The translations under genes were made by a program, and so were the position numbers. This document shows, in pieces, positions 53,291-64,000 of a DNA stretch of 64,000 bases. Origin of the DNA: Citrobacter amalonaticus (lineage in GTDB: Bacteria; Pseudomonadota; Gammaproteobacteria; Enterobacterales; Enterobacteriaceae); assembly GCF_002918555.1 (NCBI RefSeq), contig NZ_PQMB01000003.1, positions 683,318 to 747,317 of the forward strand, in the 5' to 3' direction. Each line of letters starts with the position of its first letter. The stretch's first letter is position 1. The notes beneath the pieces were generated by a model, which was not told the origin of the DNA, did not search any database, and was given only the letters and a program-made list of their open reading frames with translations.

Positions 53291-54778
53291 TTATAGCGTC
53301 ACGCCGCTCTTAAAAATTGCCAGTTCACGGAAGTCATTACGCTCGTTACAGGTCTGCTTGCCATTGGCAAACCCGACGATCGTATCAACAAACTCGCTCA
53401 GCAGCTGCGGCATGGCTTTACCGTGGATCAACTGCCCGGCGTCAAAGTCGATCCAGTGTTTTTTCTTCGCTGCCAGCTCACTGTTGGTGGCAATTTTCAC
53501 CGTCGGCACAAAACCGCCGTATGGCGTCCCGCGTCCGGTACTGAACAGCACCATGTGGCAGCCAGCTCCCGCCAGGGCGCTGGTCGCAACCGCATCGTTA
53601 CCCGGCGCGCTGAGCAGATTCAGGCCGTGGGTCTTCAGGCGTTCGCCATAGCGCAGTACGTCCACCACCTGGCTGGAGCCCGCTTTTTGCGTGCAGCCCA
53701 GAGATTTATCTTCCAGCGTGGTGATCCCGCCCGCTTTGTTACCCGGCGACGGGTTCTCATAAATGGGCTGCTCATGGGCAATGAAGTACTGTTTGAAATC
53801 ATTCACCATGGTAACCAGCTTGCCGAAGGTTTCTTCGTCACGACACTGGCTCATTAGCAGTTGTTCAGCGCCGAACATTTCCGGCACTTCCGTCAGCACG
53901 GTGGTGCCGCCATTTGCAATCACGTAGTCAGAGAAACGTCCGAGCATTGGGTTGGCGGTGATCCCGGATAACCCGTCAGAACCGCCGCACTCAAGACCAA
54001 ACTTCAGTTCGCTCAGCTTGCCCGGTTCGCGTTTGTCCTGACGCATCACATCGTACAACTGATGAAGGTGTTCAATCCCCGCTTCAACCTCATCATCCTG
54101 GTGCTGGCAAACCATAAAGTGCACGCGCGCAGGATCGAAGTCACCCAGCGTCTCACGGAAAGCATCAACCTGGTTGTTTTCGCAGCCCAGGCCAACCACC
54201 AGCACAGCCCCCGCATTCGGATGACGGACCATGTTTTGCAGCATCGTCCGGGTGTTGATGTGATCGTCCCCCAGCTGTGAGCAGCCGTAGGTGTGGCTGA
54301 AGAGGTGAACGCCGTCAATACCTTCGGCGTCATTCGTCTCTTTCAGAAAACGGGTCTGCATCTGACGTGCCATTGCGTTGACGCAACCCACCGTTGGCAG
54401 GATCCACAGCTCATTGCGCACCCCCACATCCCCGTTCGCACGACGATAGATCTGAACCTCACGATCGGCCGCCTGGGCAGCAAGATCCTGAAAATCGGGT
54501 TGATAGCTATACTCGTCCAAATCACTCAGATTGGTGCGGGTGTTATGGGCGTGAATATGTTCACCTGCCGTAATATCCGTCAGGGCATGACCAATCGGCT
54601 GACCATACTTGATGACGTTTTCATCACGCGCAATGTCGCTCAGCGCAAATTTGTGCCCGCGCGCGACGTCCTGAAGAAGCGTGACGGTTTGGTTATCGAC
54701 GCTCACCTGAGTACCCTGCGCCAAATCGGCCAGCGCTACCGCAACGTTATCCTGCGCATGGATCTTGATGTATAGCAT
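53291..54778 (-). CDS. uxaA: Altronate dehydratase
   Basis: A 495-residue UxaA that converts D-altronate to 2-keto-3-deoxygluconate. It has an N-terminal SAF domain (1-100) and a catalytic domain with LVVGLGCENNQ, LECGGSDGLSG and SPGNKAGGITTLEDKSLGCTQK. It forms an operon with uxaC (14 nt apart). Block B encodes a two-gene version of the same enzyme. Confidence 0.97.
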   Translation of the reverse strand: MLYIKIHAQDNVAVALADLAQGTQVSVDNQTVTLLQDVARGHKFALSDIARDENVIKYGQPIGHALTDITAGEHIHAHNTRTNLSDLDEYSYQPDFQDLAAQAADREVQIYRRANGDVGVRNELWILPTVGCVNAMARQMQTRFLKETNDAEGIDGVHLFSHTYGCSQLGDDHINTRTMLQNMVRHPNAGAVLVVGLGCENNQVDAFRETLGDFDPARVHFMVCQHQDDEVEAGIEHLHQLYDVMRQDKREPGKLSELKFGLECGGSDGLSGITANPMLGRFSDYVIANGGTTVLTEVPEMFGAEQLLMSQCRDEETFGKLVTMVNDFKQYFIAHEQPIYENPSPGNKAGGITTLEDKSLGCTQKAGSSQVVDVLRYGERLKTHGLNLLSAPGNDAVATSALAGAGCHMVLFSTGRGTPYGGFVPTVKIATNSELAAKKKHWIDFDAGQLIHGKAMPQLLSEFVDTIVGFANGKQTCNERNDFRELAIFKSGVTL

Positions 54779-54792
54779 ATCAACCCCGGACC

Positions 54793-56677
<1,885 letters not shown>

Positions 56678-57979
56678 ATGCGTAAAATTAAAGGGTTACG
56701 TTGGTATATGATTGCACTGGTGACGCTTGGCACCGTGCTGGGTTACCTGACGCGTAACACTGTGGCGGCAGCTGCGCCGACTCTGATGGAAGAGTTGCAC
56801 ATCTCCACCCAACAGTATTCCTATATCATCGCGGCCTATTCTGCTGCTTACACCATTATGCAACCCGTTGCCGGTTACGTACTTGACGTTCTGGGTACGA
56901 AAGTCGGCTACGCGATGTTCGCCGTCCTGTGGGCCGTCTTCTGCGGCGCAACGGCGCTGGCAGGGAGCTGGGGCGGTCTGGCGCTGGCACGTGGCGCAGT
57001 GGGTGCCGCGGAAGCGGCGATGATCCCGGCGGGACTGAAGGCCAGTTCTGAATGGTTCCCGGCAAAAGAACGTTCCATTGCTGTAGGCTACTTCAACGTG
57101 GGTTCTTCCATTGGTGCGATGATCGCGCCGCCACTGGTAGTCTGGGCTATCGTCATGCACAGCTGGCAAATGGCGTTCATTATTTCTGGTGCTCTGAGCT
57201 TCATCTGGGCAATGGCGTGGCTGATTTTCTATAAACACCCGCGCGACCAGAAAAAACTGACCGATGAAGAACGTGACTACATCCTGAATGGTCAGGAAGC
57301 GCAGCACAAAAACGGTAGTAAAAAGAAAATGTCCGTCGGGCAGATCCTGCGTAACCGCCAGTTCTGGGGCATCGCGCTGCCGCGCTTTCTCGCAGAACCG
57401 GCCTGGGGTACCTTCAACGCGTGGATCCCGCTGTTCATGTTTAAAGTCTACGGCTTTAACCTGAAAGAAATTGCCATGTTCGCCTGGATGCCTATGCTGT
57501 TTGCCGACCTCGGCTGCATTCTCGGGGGTTACCTGCCGCCGCTGTTCCAGCGCTGGTTTGGCGTGAACCTGATTGTTTCCCGTAAGATGGTCGTGACCAT
57601 GGGCGCGCTGTTGATGATTGGCCCAGGGATGATCGGCCTGTTTACCAGCCCGTATATCGCCATTGCCCTGCTGTGCGTGGGTGGCTTTGCTCACCAGGCG
57701 CTGTCCGGCGCACTGATTACGCTCTCTTCTGACGTCTTTGGTCGTAACGAAGTGGCGACGGCGAACGGTCTGACCGGGATGTCCGCCTGGCTGGCGAGCA
57801 CACTGTTCGCACTGGTGGTTGGCGCCCTGGCGGATACCATTGGCTTCAGCCCGCTGTTCGCGGTGCTGGCGGTGTTTGACCTGCTCGGGGCGTTGGTTAT
57901 CTGGACGGTGCTGCAAAACAAACCCGCCAGCGAGATCGATCCCAGTCCACATACCCACGATCCTGCCACGCAAAATTGA
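56678..57979 (+). CDS. exuT: Hexuronate:H+ symporter
   Basis: A 433-residue MFS transporter of the ACS family, near identical to E. coli ExuT, importing galacturonate and glucuronate. It has twelve helices and the ALARGAVGAAEAAMIPAGLKASSEWFP block. ATG 56678 follows GAGG; the earlier in-frame ATG at 56666 is not favoured. Confidence 0.96.
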   Translation: MRKIKGLRWYMIALVTLGTVLGYLTRNTVAAAAPTLMEELHISTQQYSYIIAAYSAAYTIMQPVAGYVLDVLGTKVGYAMFAVLWAVFCGATALAGSWGGLALARGAVGAAEAAMIPAGLKASSEWFPAKERSIAVGYFNVGSSIGAMIAPPLVVWAIVMHSWQMAFIISGALSFIWAMAWLIFYKHPRDQKKLTDEERDYILNGQEAQHKNGSKKKMSVGQILRNRQFWGIALPRFLAEPAWGTFNAWIPLFMFKVYGFNLKEIAMFAWMPMLFADLGCILGGYLPPLFQRWFGVNLIVSRKMVVTMGALLMIGPGMIGLFTSPYIAIALLCVGGFAHQALSGALITLSSDVFGRNEVATANGLTGMSAWLASTLFALVVGALADTIGFSPLFAVLAVFDLLGALVIWTVLQNKPASEIDPSPHTHDPATQN

Positions 57980-58010
57980 CCTGACACAGTAAGTGATTAA
58001 TTACCGCGAT

Positions 58011-58036
58011 AGCCGCCTGTTAACAGGCGGCTTTTT
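58011..58036 (+). terminator. Terminator after exuT
   Basis: AGCCGCCTGTT/AACAGGCGGCT stem with TTTTT. Confidence 0.85.
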
Positions 58037-58065
58037 CGTCTTCCCGGGTGGAGCCAGACTCGCTA

Positions 58066-58081
58066 AAGTGGTATAACAAAT
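58066..58081. promoter_or_regulatory. ExuR-like operator before exuR
   Basis: AAGTGGTATAACAAAT (TGGT-ATA-ACAA core), 30 bp before the exuR ATG, consistent with autoregulation. Confidence 0.6.
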
Positions 58082-58111
58082 ATAGTCTGCCGTATCATGC
58101 CTGGAGCGCAT

Positions 58112-58888
58112 ATGGAAATCACTGAACCACGACGTTTATACCAACAACTTGCTGCTGATCTGAAAGAGCGCATTGAACAGGGAGTCTACCTTGTAGGTGA
58201 CAAACTCCCCGCCGAGCGCTTTATCGCCGACGAAAAAAACGTCAGCCGCACCGTGGTTCGCGAAGCCATCATCATGCTCGAAGTAGAAGGGTTCGTGGAG
58301 GTTCGCAAAGGTTCCGGGATCCACGTCATTTCAAATCAATCGCGTCATCAGCAGACAACCGACGAATCCCTTGAGTTTGCCAATTATGGTCCTTTCGAGC
58401 TGCTTCAGGCCCGTCAACTTATTGAAAGCAACATTGCCGAATTTGCCGCCACGCAGGTCACCAAGCAAGACATCATGAAATTGATGACGATTCAGGAACA
58501 AGCGCGCAACGAAAAATGCTTCCGCGACTCAGAATGGGACCTGCAGTTCCATATCCAGGTCGCGCTGGCCACGCAAAACTCCGCGCTGGCCGCTATCGTG
58601 GAAAAAATGTGGACTCAGCGTAGCCATAACCCCTACTGGAAGAAGCTGCACGAGCATATCGATTCACGTACCGTCGATAACTGGTGCGATGACCACGACC
58701 AGATCCTTAAAGCCCTGATCCGCAAAGATCCCAATGCGGCAAAGCTGGCGATGTGGCAGCACCTTGAGAATACAAAAATCATGTTGTTTAACGAAACCAG
58801 CGATGATTTCGAGTTCAACGCGGATCGCTATCTTTTTACCGAAAACCCGGTCGTTAATCTCGATACCGCCGCCAATGGGATGAAATAA
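58112..58888 (+). CDS. exuR: Hexuronate regulon repressor
   Basis: A 258-residue GntR/FCD repressor matching E. coli ExuR in length. The winged helix lies in residues 1-75 ([31 protein letters not shown]) and the FCD domain follows. It represses exuT, uxaCA and uxaB until galacturonate or a derivative binds. Start 58112 (MEITEPRR) is the conserved one. Confidence 0.96.
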   Translation: MEITEPRRLYQQLAADLKERIEQGVYLVGDKLPAERFIADEKNVSRTVVREAIIMLEVEGFVEVRKGSGIHVISNQSRHQQTTDESLEFANYGPFELLQARQLIESNIAEFAATQVTKQDIMKLMTIQEQARNEKCFRDSEWDLQFHIQVALATQNSALAAIVEKMWTQRSHNPYWKKLHEHIDSRTVDNWCDDHDQILKALIRKDPNAAKLAMWQHLENTKIMLFNETSDDFEFNADRYLFTENPVVNLDTAANGMK

Positions 58889-59238
58889 ATATTCTTCTTC
58901 CGACAGGCGCGCCGTTGCGCCTGTTGGCGGTATTTCAGTAAGCATTAGGTATAAAGTGTCAGCCTGTGTAAATCCTCTCGCCACCCCTCTTTGCGATCAG
59001 CAAAATCAGACGCCAGGGACATGTAATTTCTATAACGGACTACGTTGACCTTTGTTACAATTGGATGCACTTTGAATTTATGCTTGTTAGTACTTGCTTA
59101 CTTCTCAATTTCACAAGGAATAGTTCAGGCCGCGAATTTGCGCCTTCCCGCACTCCAGCTAAAAATCATTAATAATGATGCGGCAATGCAAACTCCCTAT
59201 ACCGGCGTGACGTTAACCAATTCGACCTGGAACACTGA
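58889..59238. other. exuR-yqjA intergenic region
   Basis: It starts with a GACAGGCGC/GCGCCTGTT-type hairpin (about 58903-58925, no T-run) after exuR. The rest is the yqjA promoter region. A 68-codon frame (59045-59251) overlaps the yqjA start and has a hydrophobic beginning but no good ribosome site; I do not call it a gene. Confidence 0.4.
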
Positions 59239-59901
59239 ATGGAACTTTTGACCCAATTACTGCATGCCCTGTGGGCGCAGGATTTTGAAACGCTGGCCAA
59301 CCCTTCAATGATTGGCATGCTCTACTTTGTTTTGTTTATGATTTTGTTTCTGGAAAACGGGTTGCTTCCTGCGGCCTTTTTACCCGGCGATAGTTTACTG
59401 GTTCTGGTGGGCGTATTGATCTCCAAAGGGGCGATGGGATTTCCGCAAACGGTCCTGCTCCTGACCACCGCGGCCAGCCTCGGCTGTTGGCTTAGCTATA
59501 TTCAGGGGCGATGGCTGGGCAACACCCGTATCGTACAAAACTGGTTGTCACACCTGCCCGCGCACTATCATCAACGCGCACATCACCTTTTTCATAAGCA
59601 TGGCCTGTCGGCGCTGTTGATTGCCCGCTTTATCGCCTTCGTCAGAACGCTGCTGCCGACGATTGCCGGGCTATCCGGACTCAACAATGCACGCTTTCAG
59701 TTCTTTAACTGGATGAGCGGTTTGCTATGGGTGCTGATTCTGACCACGCTGGGCTATCTGTTAGGTAAGACGCCGGTATTCCAGAAATATGAAGATCAGC
59801 TGATGTCCTGCCTGATGCTGCTCCCGGTGGTGCTGCTGATATTTGGACTGGCGGGTTCACTGGTCGTGCTGTGGAAAAAGAAATTCGGGGATCGGGGATA
59901 A
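59239..59901 (+). CDS. yqjA: DedA-family inner-membrane protein YqjA
   Basis: A 220-residue DedA protein, same length as E. coli YqjA. Features are the [12 protein letters not shown] segment and the [19 protein letters not shown] motif with conserved arginines. E. coli YqjA is a proton-dependent transporter-like protein needed at alkaline pH and, with YghB, for normal cell division and envelope integrity. It overlaps or adjoins mzrA (3 nt), forming an operon under Cpx control in E. coli. Confidence 0.95.
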   Translation: MELLTQLLHALWAQDFETLANPSMIGMLYFVLFMILFLENGLLPAAFLPGDSLLVLVGVLISKGAMGFPQTVLLLTTAASLGCWLSYIQGRWLGNTRIVQNWLSHLPAHYHQRAHHLFHKHGLSALLIARFIAFVRTLLPTIAGLSGLNNARFQFFNWMSGLLWVLILTTLGYLLGKTPVFQKYEDQLMSCLMLLPVVLLIFGLAGSLVVLWKKKFGDRG

Positions 59902-59904
59902 CGT

Positions 59905-60288
59905 ATGCTGAAACCACGCATCACGCTCCGACAACTGGCCTGGACCACCTCCTTTCTGATGCTGATTGGCGTCATGCTACTGGCCTGGTCAGCCATTCGC
60001 CAGCAGGAATCGACGCTGGCTATTCGCGCCGTTAATCAGGGTGCGGCAATGCCGGATGGATTCTCCATCTGGCACCATCTTGATGCCAACGGCATTCGTT
60101 TTAAAAGTATCACTCCGCAAGATGACGCCCTGCTAATCACCTTCGACTCCAGCACGCAAAGCGCTGCCGCAAAGGTCGTTCTCGACAAGACGCTGCCACA
60201 GGGTTATATCATCGCCCAACAGGATGATGACAGTCAGGCCGTCCAGTGGCTGACCCGTTTACGGGACAGCTCTCACCGCTTCGGATAA
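59905..60288 (+). CDS. mzrA: EnvZ/CpxA-linking modulator MzrA
   Basis: A 127-residue protein with one N-terminal helix (about 11-30: [18 protein letters not shown]) and a periplasmic domain, same length as E. coli MzrA (YqjB). It binds EnvZ and connects the Cpx and EnvZ/OmpR systems. Co-transcribed with yqjA. Confidence 0.94.
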   Translation: MLKPRITLRQLAWTTSFLMLIGVMLLAWSAIRQQESTLAIRAVNQGAAMPDGFSIWHHLDANGIRFKSITPQDDALLITFDSSTQSAAAKVVLDKTLPQGYIIAQQDDDSQAVQWLTRLRDSSHRFG

Positions 60289-60435
60289 TGACCAGGAATC
60301 CGAATCATATCACTCACTTTGGTGATTTCGCTGATTTATGGCTATGATTGATAAGACGGCGAGATTGTTCGCCGCTTTATCATCTGGATCATCGATCCCC
60401 TCATTTGGGTTCGAGTCACAACGGAAGGTTCAAGA

Positions 60436-60804
60436 ATGAAATACCGCATCGCTTTAGCTATTACCCTTTTCACTCTCAGTGCTGGCAGCTACGCTAATAC
60501 CCTTTGTCAGGAAAAAGAGCAGGATATCCAGAAGGAAATCAGCTACGCCGAAAAGCACAATAACCAGAATCGCATTAACGGTCTGAAAAAAGCGCTCAGC
60601 GAAGTCCAGGCCCATTGTACTGACAGCAAGCTGCGTGCTGACCACCAGGAAAAAATCGCCGAGCAGAAAGAAGAAATCGCTGAACGTGAGCGTGATTTAG
60701 CCGAGGCGAAGCAAAAAGGCGATGCGGATAAAATTGCGAAACGCGAACGTAAGCTGGCTGAAGCTCAGGCAGAGCTAAAAGAACTTGAGGCCCGCGACTA
60801 CTAA
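60436..60804 (+). CDS. yqjC: DUF1090 periplasmic protein YqjC
   Basis: A 122-residue protein with an N-terminal signal peptide (cleavage likely after SYA, about residue 19) and a highly charged helical body with heptad-like Glu/Lys repeats (about 60-120) that suggests a coiled coil. It matches E. coli YqjC. Function unknown; followed by yqjD after 36 nt. Confidence 0.93.
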   Translation: MKYRIALAITLFTLSAGSYANTLCQEKEQDIQKEISYAEKHNNQNRINGLKKALSEVQAHCTDSKLRADHQEKIAEQKEEIAERERDLAEAKQKGDADKIAKRERKLAEAQAELKELEARDY

Positions 60805-60840
60805 ACCTAACGGTAACCCCTTACTCACCTGGAGAAAACT

Positions 60841-61146
60841 ATGTCGAAAGATAACACGTCGGAACATCTGCGCGCTGAGTTGAAATCCCTGGCCGATACG
60901 CTTGAAGAGGTGCTGAGCTCCTCTGGCGATAAATCGAAAGAAGAGTTGAGTAAGATTCGTAGTAAGGCCGAACGCGCGCTGAAAGAGAGCCGCTATCGTC
61001 TGGGTGAAACCGGCGACGCCATTGCCAAACAGACCCGTGAAGCGGCGGCTCGCGCCGATGACTATGTGCGAGAAAATCCGTGGACTGGCGTAGGTATTGG
61101 CGCTGCCGTTGGCGTGGTGCTGGGCGTTCTGCTGTCGCGTCGTTAA
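60841..61146 (+). CDS. yqjD: Ribosome-associated membrane protein YqjD
   Basis: A 101-residue ElaB/YgaM/YqjD (DUF883) protein: an amphipathic helical N-terminus and a C-terminal membrane helix rich in Gly/Val (GVGIGAAVGVVLGVLLSRR). In E. coli it anchors ribosomes to the inner membrane in stationary phase. GGAGAAA precedes the ATG; yqjE follows after 2 nt. Confidence 0.94.
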   Translation: MSKDNTSEHLRAELKSLADTLEEVLSSSGDKSKEELSKIRSKAERALKESRYRLGETGDAIAKQTREAAARADDYVRENPWTGVGIGAAVGVVLGVLLSRR

Positions 61147-61148
61147 TC

Positions 61149-61553
61149 ATGGCGGATACTCATCACACGCAAGGGCCCGGTAAAAGCGTTCTCGGAATCG
61201 GGCAGCGGATGGTTACCATTATTGTTGAAATGGTGGAAACCCGTCTGCGGCTGGCCGTCGTTGAGCTGGAAGAGGAGAAAGCGAACCTCTTCCAGATGCT
61301 GCTGATGCTGGGTCTCACCATGCTTTTTGCGGCTTTTGGGTTGATGAGCCTGATGGTGTTGATTATCTGGGCTATTGATCCGCAGTATCGTCTCAACGCG
61401 ATGATTGCCACCACCGTCGTGCTGCTGGCTCTGGCGCTGACTGGCGGGTTATGGACATTGCGCAAAGCGCGCACGTCGACTCTGCTACGCCATACGCGTC
61501 ATGAACTGGCAAACGACAGGCAAATTCTCGAGGAGGATAGCCGTGAGCGGTAA
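61149..61553 (+). CDS. yqjE: Inner-membrane protein YqjE
   Basis: A 134-residue DUF1469/holin-superfamily-like protein with two helices (about 48-70 and 80-102) preceded by an amphipathic segment. Corresponds to E. coli YqjE; function unknown. ATG 61149 fits the E. coli start; the frame continues upstream inside yqjD and is not used. It overlaps yqjK by 11 nt. Confidence 0.92.
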   Translation: MADTHHTQGPGKSVLGIGQRMVTIIVEMVETRLRLAVVELEEEKANLFQMLLMLGLTMLFAAFGLMSLMVLIIWAIDPQYRLNAMIATTVVLLALALTGGLWTLRKARTSTLLRHTRHELANDRQILEEDSRER

Positions 61554-61839
61554 AGTCGAACGTGAACAGCGTAAGGCCCGACTGCTCAGTGAGATCCAGC
61601 AGCAAAGGCTGGATCTTGCAGCCAGCCGTCGCGACTGGCTGGAAACCACGGGTGCCTACGATCGCGGTTGGAACACGCTGCTCAGCCTGCGCTCCTGGGC
61701 GCTGGTCGGCAGTAGCGTGATGGCGGTCTGGACGATTCGTCACCCCAATATGCTCATCCGCTGGGCAAGGCGTGGTTTTGGCGTCTGGAGCGCCTGGCGT
61801 CTGGTGAAATCCACGCTCCGACAGCAGCAGCTGCGTTAA
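61543..61839 (+). CDS. yqjK: YqjK-like protein
   Basis: A 98-residue basic protein, equivalent to E. coli YqjK (99 residues), with an Arg/Gln-rich N-terminus and a single hydrophobic stretch near 48-65. It starts with GTG at 61543 behind AGGAGG; the larger frame from 61501 is inside yqjE. Function unknown. Last gene of yqjCDEK. Confidence 0.9.
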   Translation: MSGKVEREQRKARLLSEIQQQRLDLAASRRDWLETTGAYDRGWNTLLSLRSWALVGSSVMAVWTIRHPNMLIRWARRGFGVWSAWRLVKSTLRQQQLR

Positions 61840-61855
61840 TTTTCTTTTCGTTTTA

Positions 61856-61885
61856 CGGCCCGATAGCGCTTTGCTTATCGGGCCG
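61856..61885. terminator. Hairpin after yqjK
   Basis: CGGCCCGATA/TATCGGGCCG, 10-bp perfect stem and a 10-nt loop. A T-rich stretch precedes it, so it works best on the minus strand or as an mRNA stabiliser. Confidence 0.6.
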
Positions 61886-62076
61886 AAATCTGGCGATTAA
61901 GCCCACTCCCCTTCCGGTTATACCTCAAAATCTTTGAATAATATTGACAGTTTTCCTTGCTAACAATTCCCATAAGCCACGTTTATGATTCTCTCCATCG
62001 AACGCAACGACGCGCTACGCCGTGAAATTGCACAAAAAACAAAAACAGCCGCCTGAAGGGTTTCCTGGAGAGTAAG

Positions 62077-62469
62077 ATGAAAAAATTAGAAGATGTTGGT
62101 GTACTGGTAGCGCGTATTCTGATGCCAATCCTGTTTATTACCGCGGGCTGGGGAAAAATCACCGGATATGCAGGGACCCAACAGTATATGGAGGCCATGG
62201 GCGTACCGGGATTCCTGCTGCCGCTGACCATTCTGCTTGAATTTGGCGGCGGTCTGGCGATTCTGTTTGGCTTCCTGACGCGTACTACCGCGCTGTTTAC
62301 CGCAGGTTTCACCCTGCTGACCGCATTCATTTTCCACAGCAACTTTGCTGAAGGCGTGAACTCGCTGATGTTTATGAAAAACCTGACCATCGCTGGCGGC
62401 TTCCTGCTGCTGGGTATCACCGGTCCGGGTGCATTCAGTATCGACCGTCTGCTGAATAAAAAGTGGTAA
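62077..62469 (+). CDS. yqjF: DoxX-family membrane protein YqjF
   Basis: A 130-residue DoxX protein with four helices (ARILMPILFITAGWGKITG, FLLPLTILLEFGGGLAILFG and others), equal in length to E. coli YqjF. It is next to yqjG, the glutathionyl-hydroquinone reductase, a conserved pairing suggesting quinone or redox stress. Ends at a good terminator. Confidence 0.93.
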   Translation: MKKLEDVGVLVARILMPILFITAGWGKITGYAGTQQYMEAMGVPGFLLPLTILLEFGGGLAILFGFLTRTTALFTAGFTLLTAFIFHSNFAEGVNSLMFMKNLTIAGGFLLLGITGPGAFSIDRLLNKKW

Positions 62470-62488
62470 GCACACTATACTGAAATAA

Positions 62489-62516
62489 AAAGCGAGGGGG
62501 CTGACCCCTCGTTTTT
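62489..62516 (+). terminator. Terminator after yqjF
   Basis: CGAGGGG/CCCCTCG stem followed by GTTTTTG; A-rich on the 5' side. Confidence 0.85.
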
Positions 62517-62642
62517 GCTATTAACACCCTTTGGATGTCGGGTGGCTTCGGGGCGGGCAAGAGTGGGACAAATTCGTCAGGAACGAATTTGAACAGCCAA
62601 CAAAGAAGCAGCCTGAAACACGATGGGTACAGGAGAGAGAAA

Positions 62643-63641
62643 ATGGGACAACTACTTGACGGCGTCTGGCATGACACCTGGTACGACACCAAATCCACCG
62701 GTGGCAAATTTCAGCGTTCTGCTTCGGCTTTCCGTAACTGGCTCACTTCTGACGGCGCGCCGGGTCCATCTGGCGAAGGGGGTTTTGCCGCCGAAAAAGA
62801 CAGATATCATCTGTATGTCTCGCTCGCCTGTCCGTGGGCGCATCGCACGCTGATTCTGCGTAAACTCAAAGGTCTGGAGCCCTTTATCTCTGTCTCAGTG
62901 GTCAATCCACTGATGCTGGAAAATGGCTGGACCTTCAACGATGACTTTCCGGCGGCGACGGGCGACACGCTGTATCAGCATGAATTTCTCTATCAACTCT
63001 ATCTGCACGCGGATCCGCACTACAGCGGTCGCGTCACCGTACCGGTTCTGTGGGACAAAAAGAATCACACCATCGTCAGCAATGAGTCTGCCGAAATCAT
63101 CCGCATGTTTAACACCGCATTCGACGGGCTGGGCGCAAAGGCCGGGGATTACTACCCAACCGAACTGCGCGGTAAAATAGACGAGCTGAACAGCTGGATT
63201 TACGACAATGTGAATAACGGCGTTTATAAAGCCGGATTCGCAACCCGCCAGGCGGCTTATGATGAGGCAGTAGAAAATGTCTTTACCTCCCTGGCGCGTC
63301 TTGAGCAGATCCTGGGACAGCATCGCTATCTGACCGGCGATCGGTTAACAGAGGCGGATATTCGACTGTGGACAACGCTGGTGCGCTTTGATCCGGTCTA
63401 TGTTACCCACTTTAAATGTGACAAGCACCGAATCAGCGATTACCTCAATCTTTACGGATTCCTGCGTGACATTTATCAGATGCCGGGCATTGCAGAGACC
63501 GTGAATTTTGACCACATCCGTAATCACTACTTCCGCAGTCATAAGACGATCAACCCAACGGGGATTATCTCTGTCGGTCCGTGGCAGGATCTCACCGAAC
63601 CGCACGGGCGTGATATCCGTTGGGGTGATGACAACGCCTGA
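62643..63641 (+). CDS. yqjG: Glutathionyl-hydroquinone reductase YqjG
   Basis: A 332-residue Xi-class glutathione transferase. The catalytic Cys63 in SLACPWAHR is at the same place as in E. coli YqjG. The thioredoxin-like N-terminal domain and helical C-terminal domain (LTEADIRLWTTLVRFDPVY) are intact. It reduces glutathionyl-hydroquinones. ATG 62643 follows AGGAGAGA. Confidence 0.95.
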   Translation: MGQLLDGVWHDTWYDTKSTGGKFQRSASAFRNWLTSDGAPGPSGEGGFAAEKDRYHLYVSLACPWAHRTLILRKLKGLEPFISVSVVNPLMLENGWTFNDDFPAATGDTLYQHEFLYQLYLHADPHYSGRVTVPVLWDKKNHTIVSNESAEIIRMFNTAFDGLGAKAGDYYPTELRGKIDELNSWIYDNVNNGVYKAGFATRQAAYDEAVENVFTSLARLEQILGQHRYLTGDRLTEADIRLWTTLVRFDPVYVTHFKCDKHRISDYLNLYGFLRDIYQMPGIAETVNFDHIRNHYFRSHKTINPTGIISVGPWQDLTEPHGRDIRWGDDNA

Positions 63642-63706
63642 AATGCCCGATAGCGCAGGCCTGATCAATCGCACCGGTAAAACAGGCGTGACGCTCATCA
63701 GCAAAA

Positions 63707-63732
63707 AACCGCCGGAAATCACTCCGGCGGTT
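63707..63732. terminator. Bidirectional terminator between yqjG and the autotransporter
   Basis: AACCGCCGGA/TCCGGCGGTT stem with AAAAAA on the left and TTCTGCTTTT on the right, giving T-runs on both strands. Confidence 0.85.
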
Positions 63733-63757
63733 CTGCTTTTACCCACTCTGGCTGTTA

Positions 63758-64000
63758 TCAGAAATGGTGTTTAACGTTCAGCATAAAGCCCTTGTCGCTG
63801 ATGCCGTCTTCTTTCCAGCTGTACGCATCCACCCCCATCCGGGTGTTGTCTGAACTGTAGCTCACCCCGGCCTGCGCCATGCCGTTCACGCTGCCGCCTT
63901 TCTGACCGTCGTCAACGCCGAAACGCTGACCCGCTGCACCCTGCAGGGACGCCGTGCGGCTGCCCTTCGCGTAGCTCAGGTTCGGCCCGCCTTCCAGAGA
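63758..64000 (-). CDS. Autotransporter outer-membrane protein, C-terminal end (partial)
   Basis: The last 80 residues of a minus-strand gene that continues beyond the right edge. Alternating polar and hydrophobic strands (LEGGPNLSYAKGSR, MAQAGVSYSSDNTRMGVDAY) and the terminal GFMLNVKHHF, ending in aromatic Phe, are typical of the beta-barrel of type V autotransporters. Not expected at this place in E. coli, so it is probably accessory. The passenger domain cannot be seen. Confidence 0.8.
   Translation of the reverse strand, partial: SLEGGPNLSYAKGSRTASLQGAAGQRFGVDDGQKGGSVNGMAQAGVSYSSDNTRMGVDAYSWKEDGISDKGFMLNVKHHF

Noticed and set aside
56696..57973. 425-codon minus-strand frame opposite exuT
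   Set aside because: Shadow of exuT caused by codon bias; His/Gln/Arg-rich nonsense composition.
59045..59251. 68-codon frame overlapping the yqjA start, with a hydrophobic N-terminus
   Set aside because: No convincing ribosome site, ordinary composition in its second half and overlap with the conserved yqjA start; more likely leader sequence.

Overview
The window is an enterobacterial chromosome segment, close to Escherichia, Salmonella and Citrobacter. From about 21.3 kb to the right edge the gene order is the E. coli min-69 backbone: yqjH-yqjI-(extra chemoreceptor)-aer-patA-ygjH-ebgRAC-ygjI-[insert]-fadH-rlmG-ygjP-ygjR-alx-sstT-ygjV-uxaAC-exuT-exuR-yqjA-mzrA-yqjCDEK-yqjF-yqjG. A chemoreceptor between yqjI and aer is the Salmonella/Citrobacter-type arrangement. 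I cannot fix the species from sequence alone.

The left 21 kb is accessory and consists of three catabolic blocks, each with its own regulators. Block A (1-4672) holds the C-terminal part of an ABC solute-binding protein, two tandem class III CoA-transferases, and a GntR/FCD-IclR regulator pair. Block B (5485-13285) holds a GntR/FCD regulator divergent from an RraA-family aldolase-like protein, an SDR dehydrogenase, a two-gene (split) UxaA-type dehydratase, an MHS-family transporter and a second, divergent uronate isomerase. Read as steps this is isomerase, reductase, dehydratase, aldolase: a self-contained hexuronate-like route that parallels the core uxaCA genes found 43 kb further on. Block C (13857-21038) holds a COG3618 lactonase, an orphan galactitol-type PTS EIIC, an aldose dehydrogenase (AKR), an enolase-superfamily acid-sugar dehydratase, a DHDPS/NAL-type aldolase, a FucO-like alcohol dehydrogenase and a GntR/FCD regulator. 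It encodes every step of a non-phosphorylating deoxy-sugar or pentose pathway. A decayed IS3-family transposase end lies between B and C.

A second accessory insert (35.1-44.5 kb) occupies the place of E. coli ygjJ-ygjK between ygjI and fadH. It is a divergon with a GH130 phosphorylase, a GH13 glucosidase, an ABC sugar importer, a LacI regulator, a phosphohexomutase and the importer ATPase, controlled from two identical LacI-type operators 33 bp apart. The logic is import of a mannose-containing oligosaccharide, phosphorolysis to mannose-1-phosphate, and conversion to mannose-6-phosphate.

Regulatory features visible in the sequence are: a 49-bp near-perfect palindrome next to a CRP-like site ahead of block B; sigma-28 promoters for both chemoreceptors; a sigma-54 promoter for patA; YqjI, Fur, EbgR and ExuR-type operators; the yybP-ykoY (PRE/SraF) leader of alx; three ERIC-type and two REP-type repeats; and several rho-independent terminators. 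The window ends inside the C-terminal beta-barrel of an autotransporter on the minus strand. No tRNA, rRNA, CRISPR array or intact transposase was seen.
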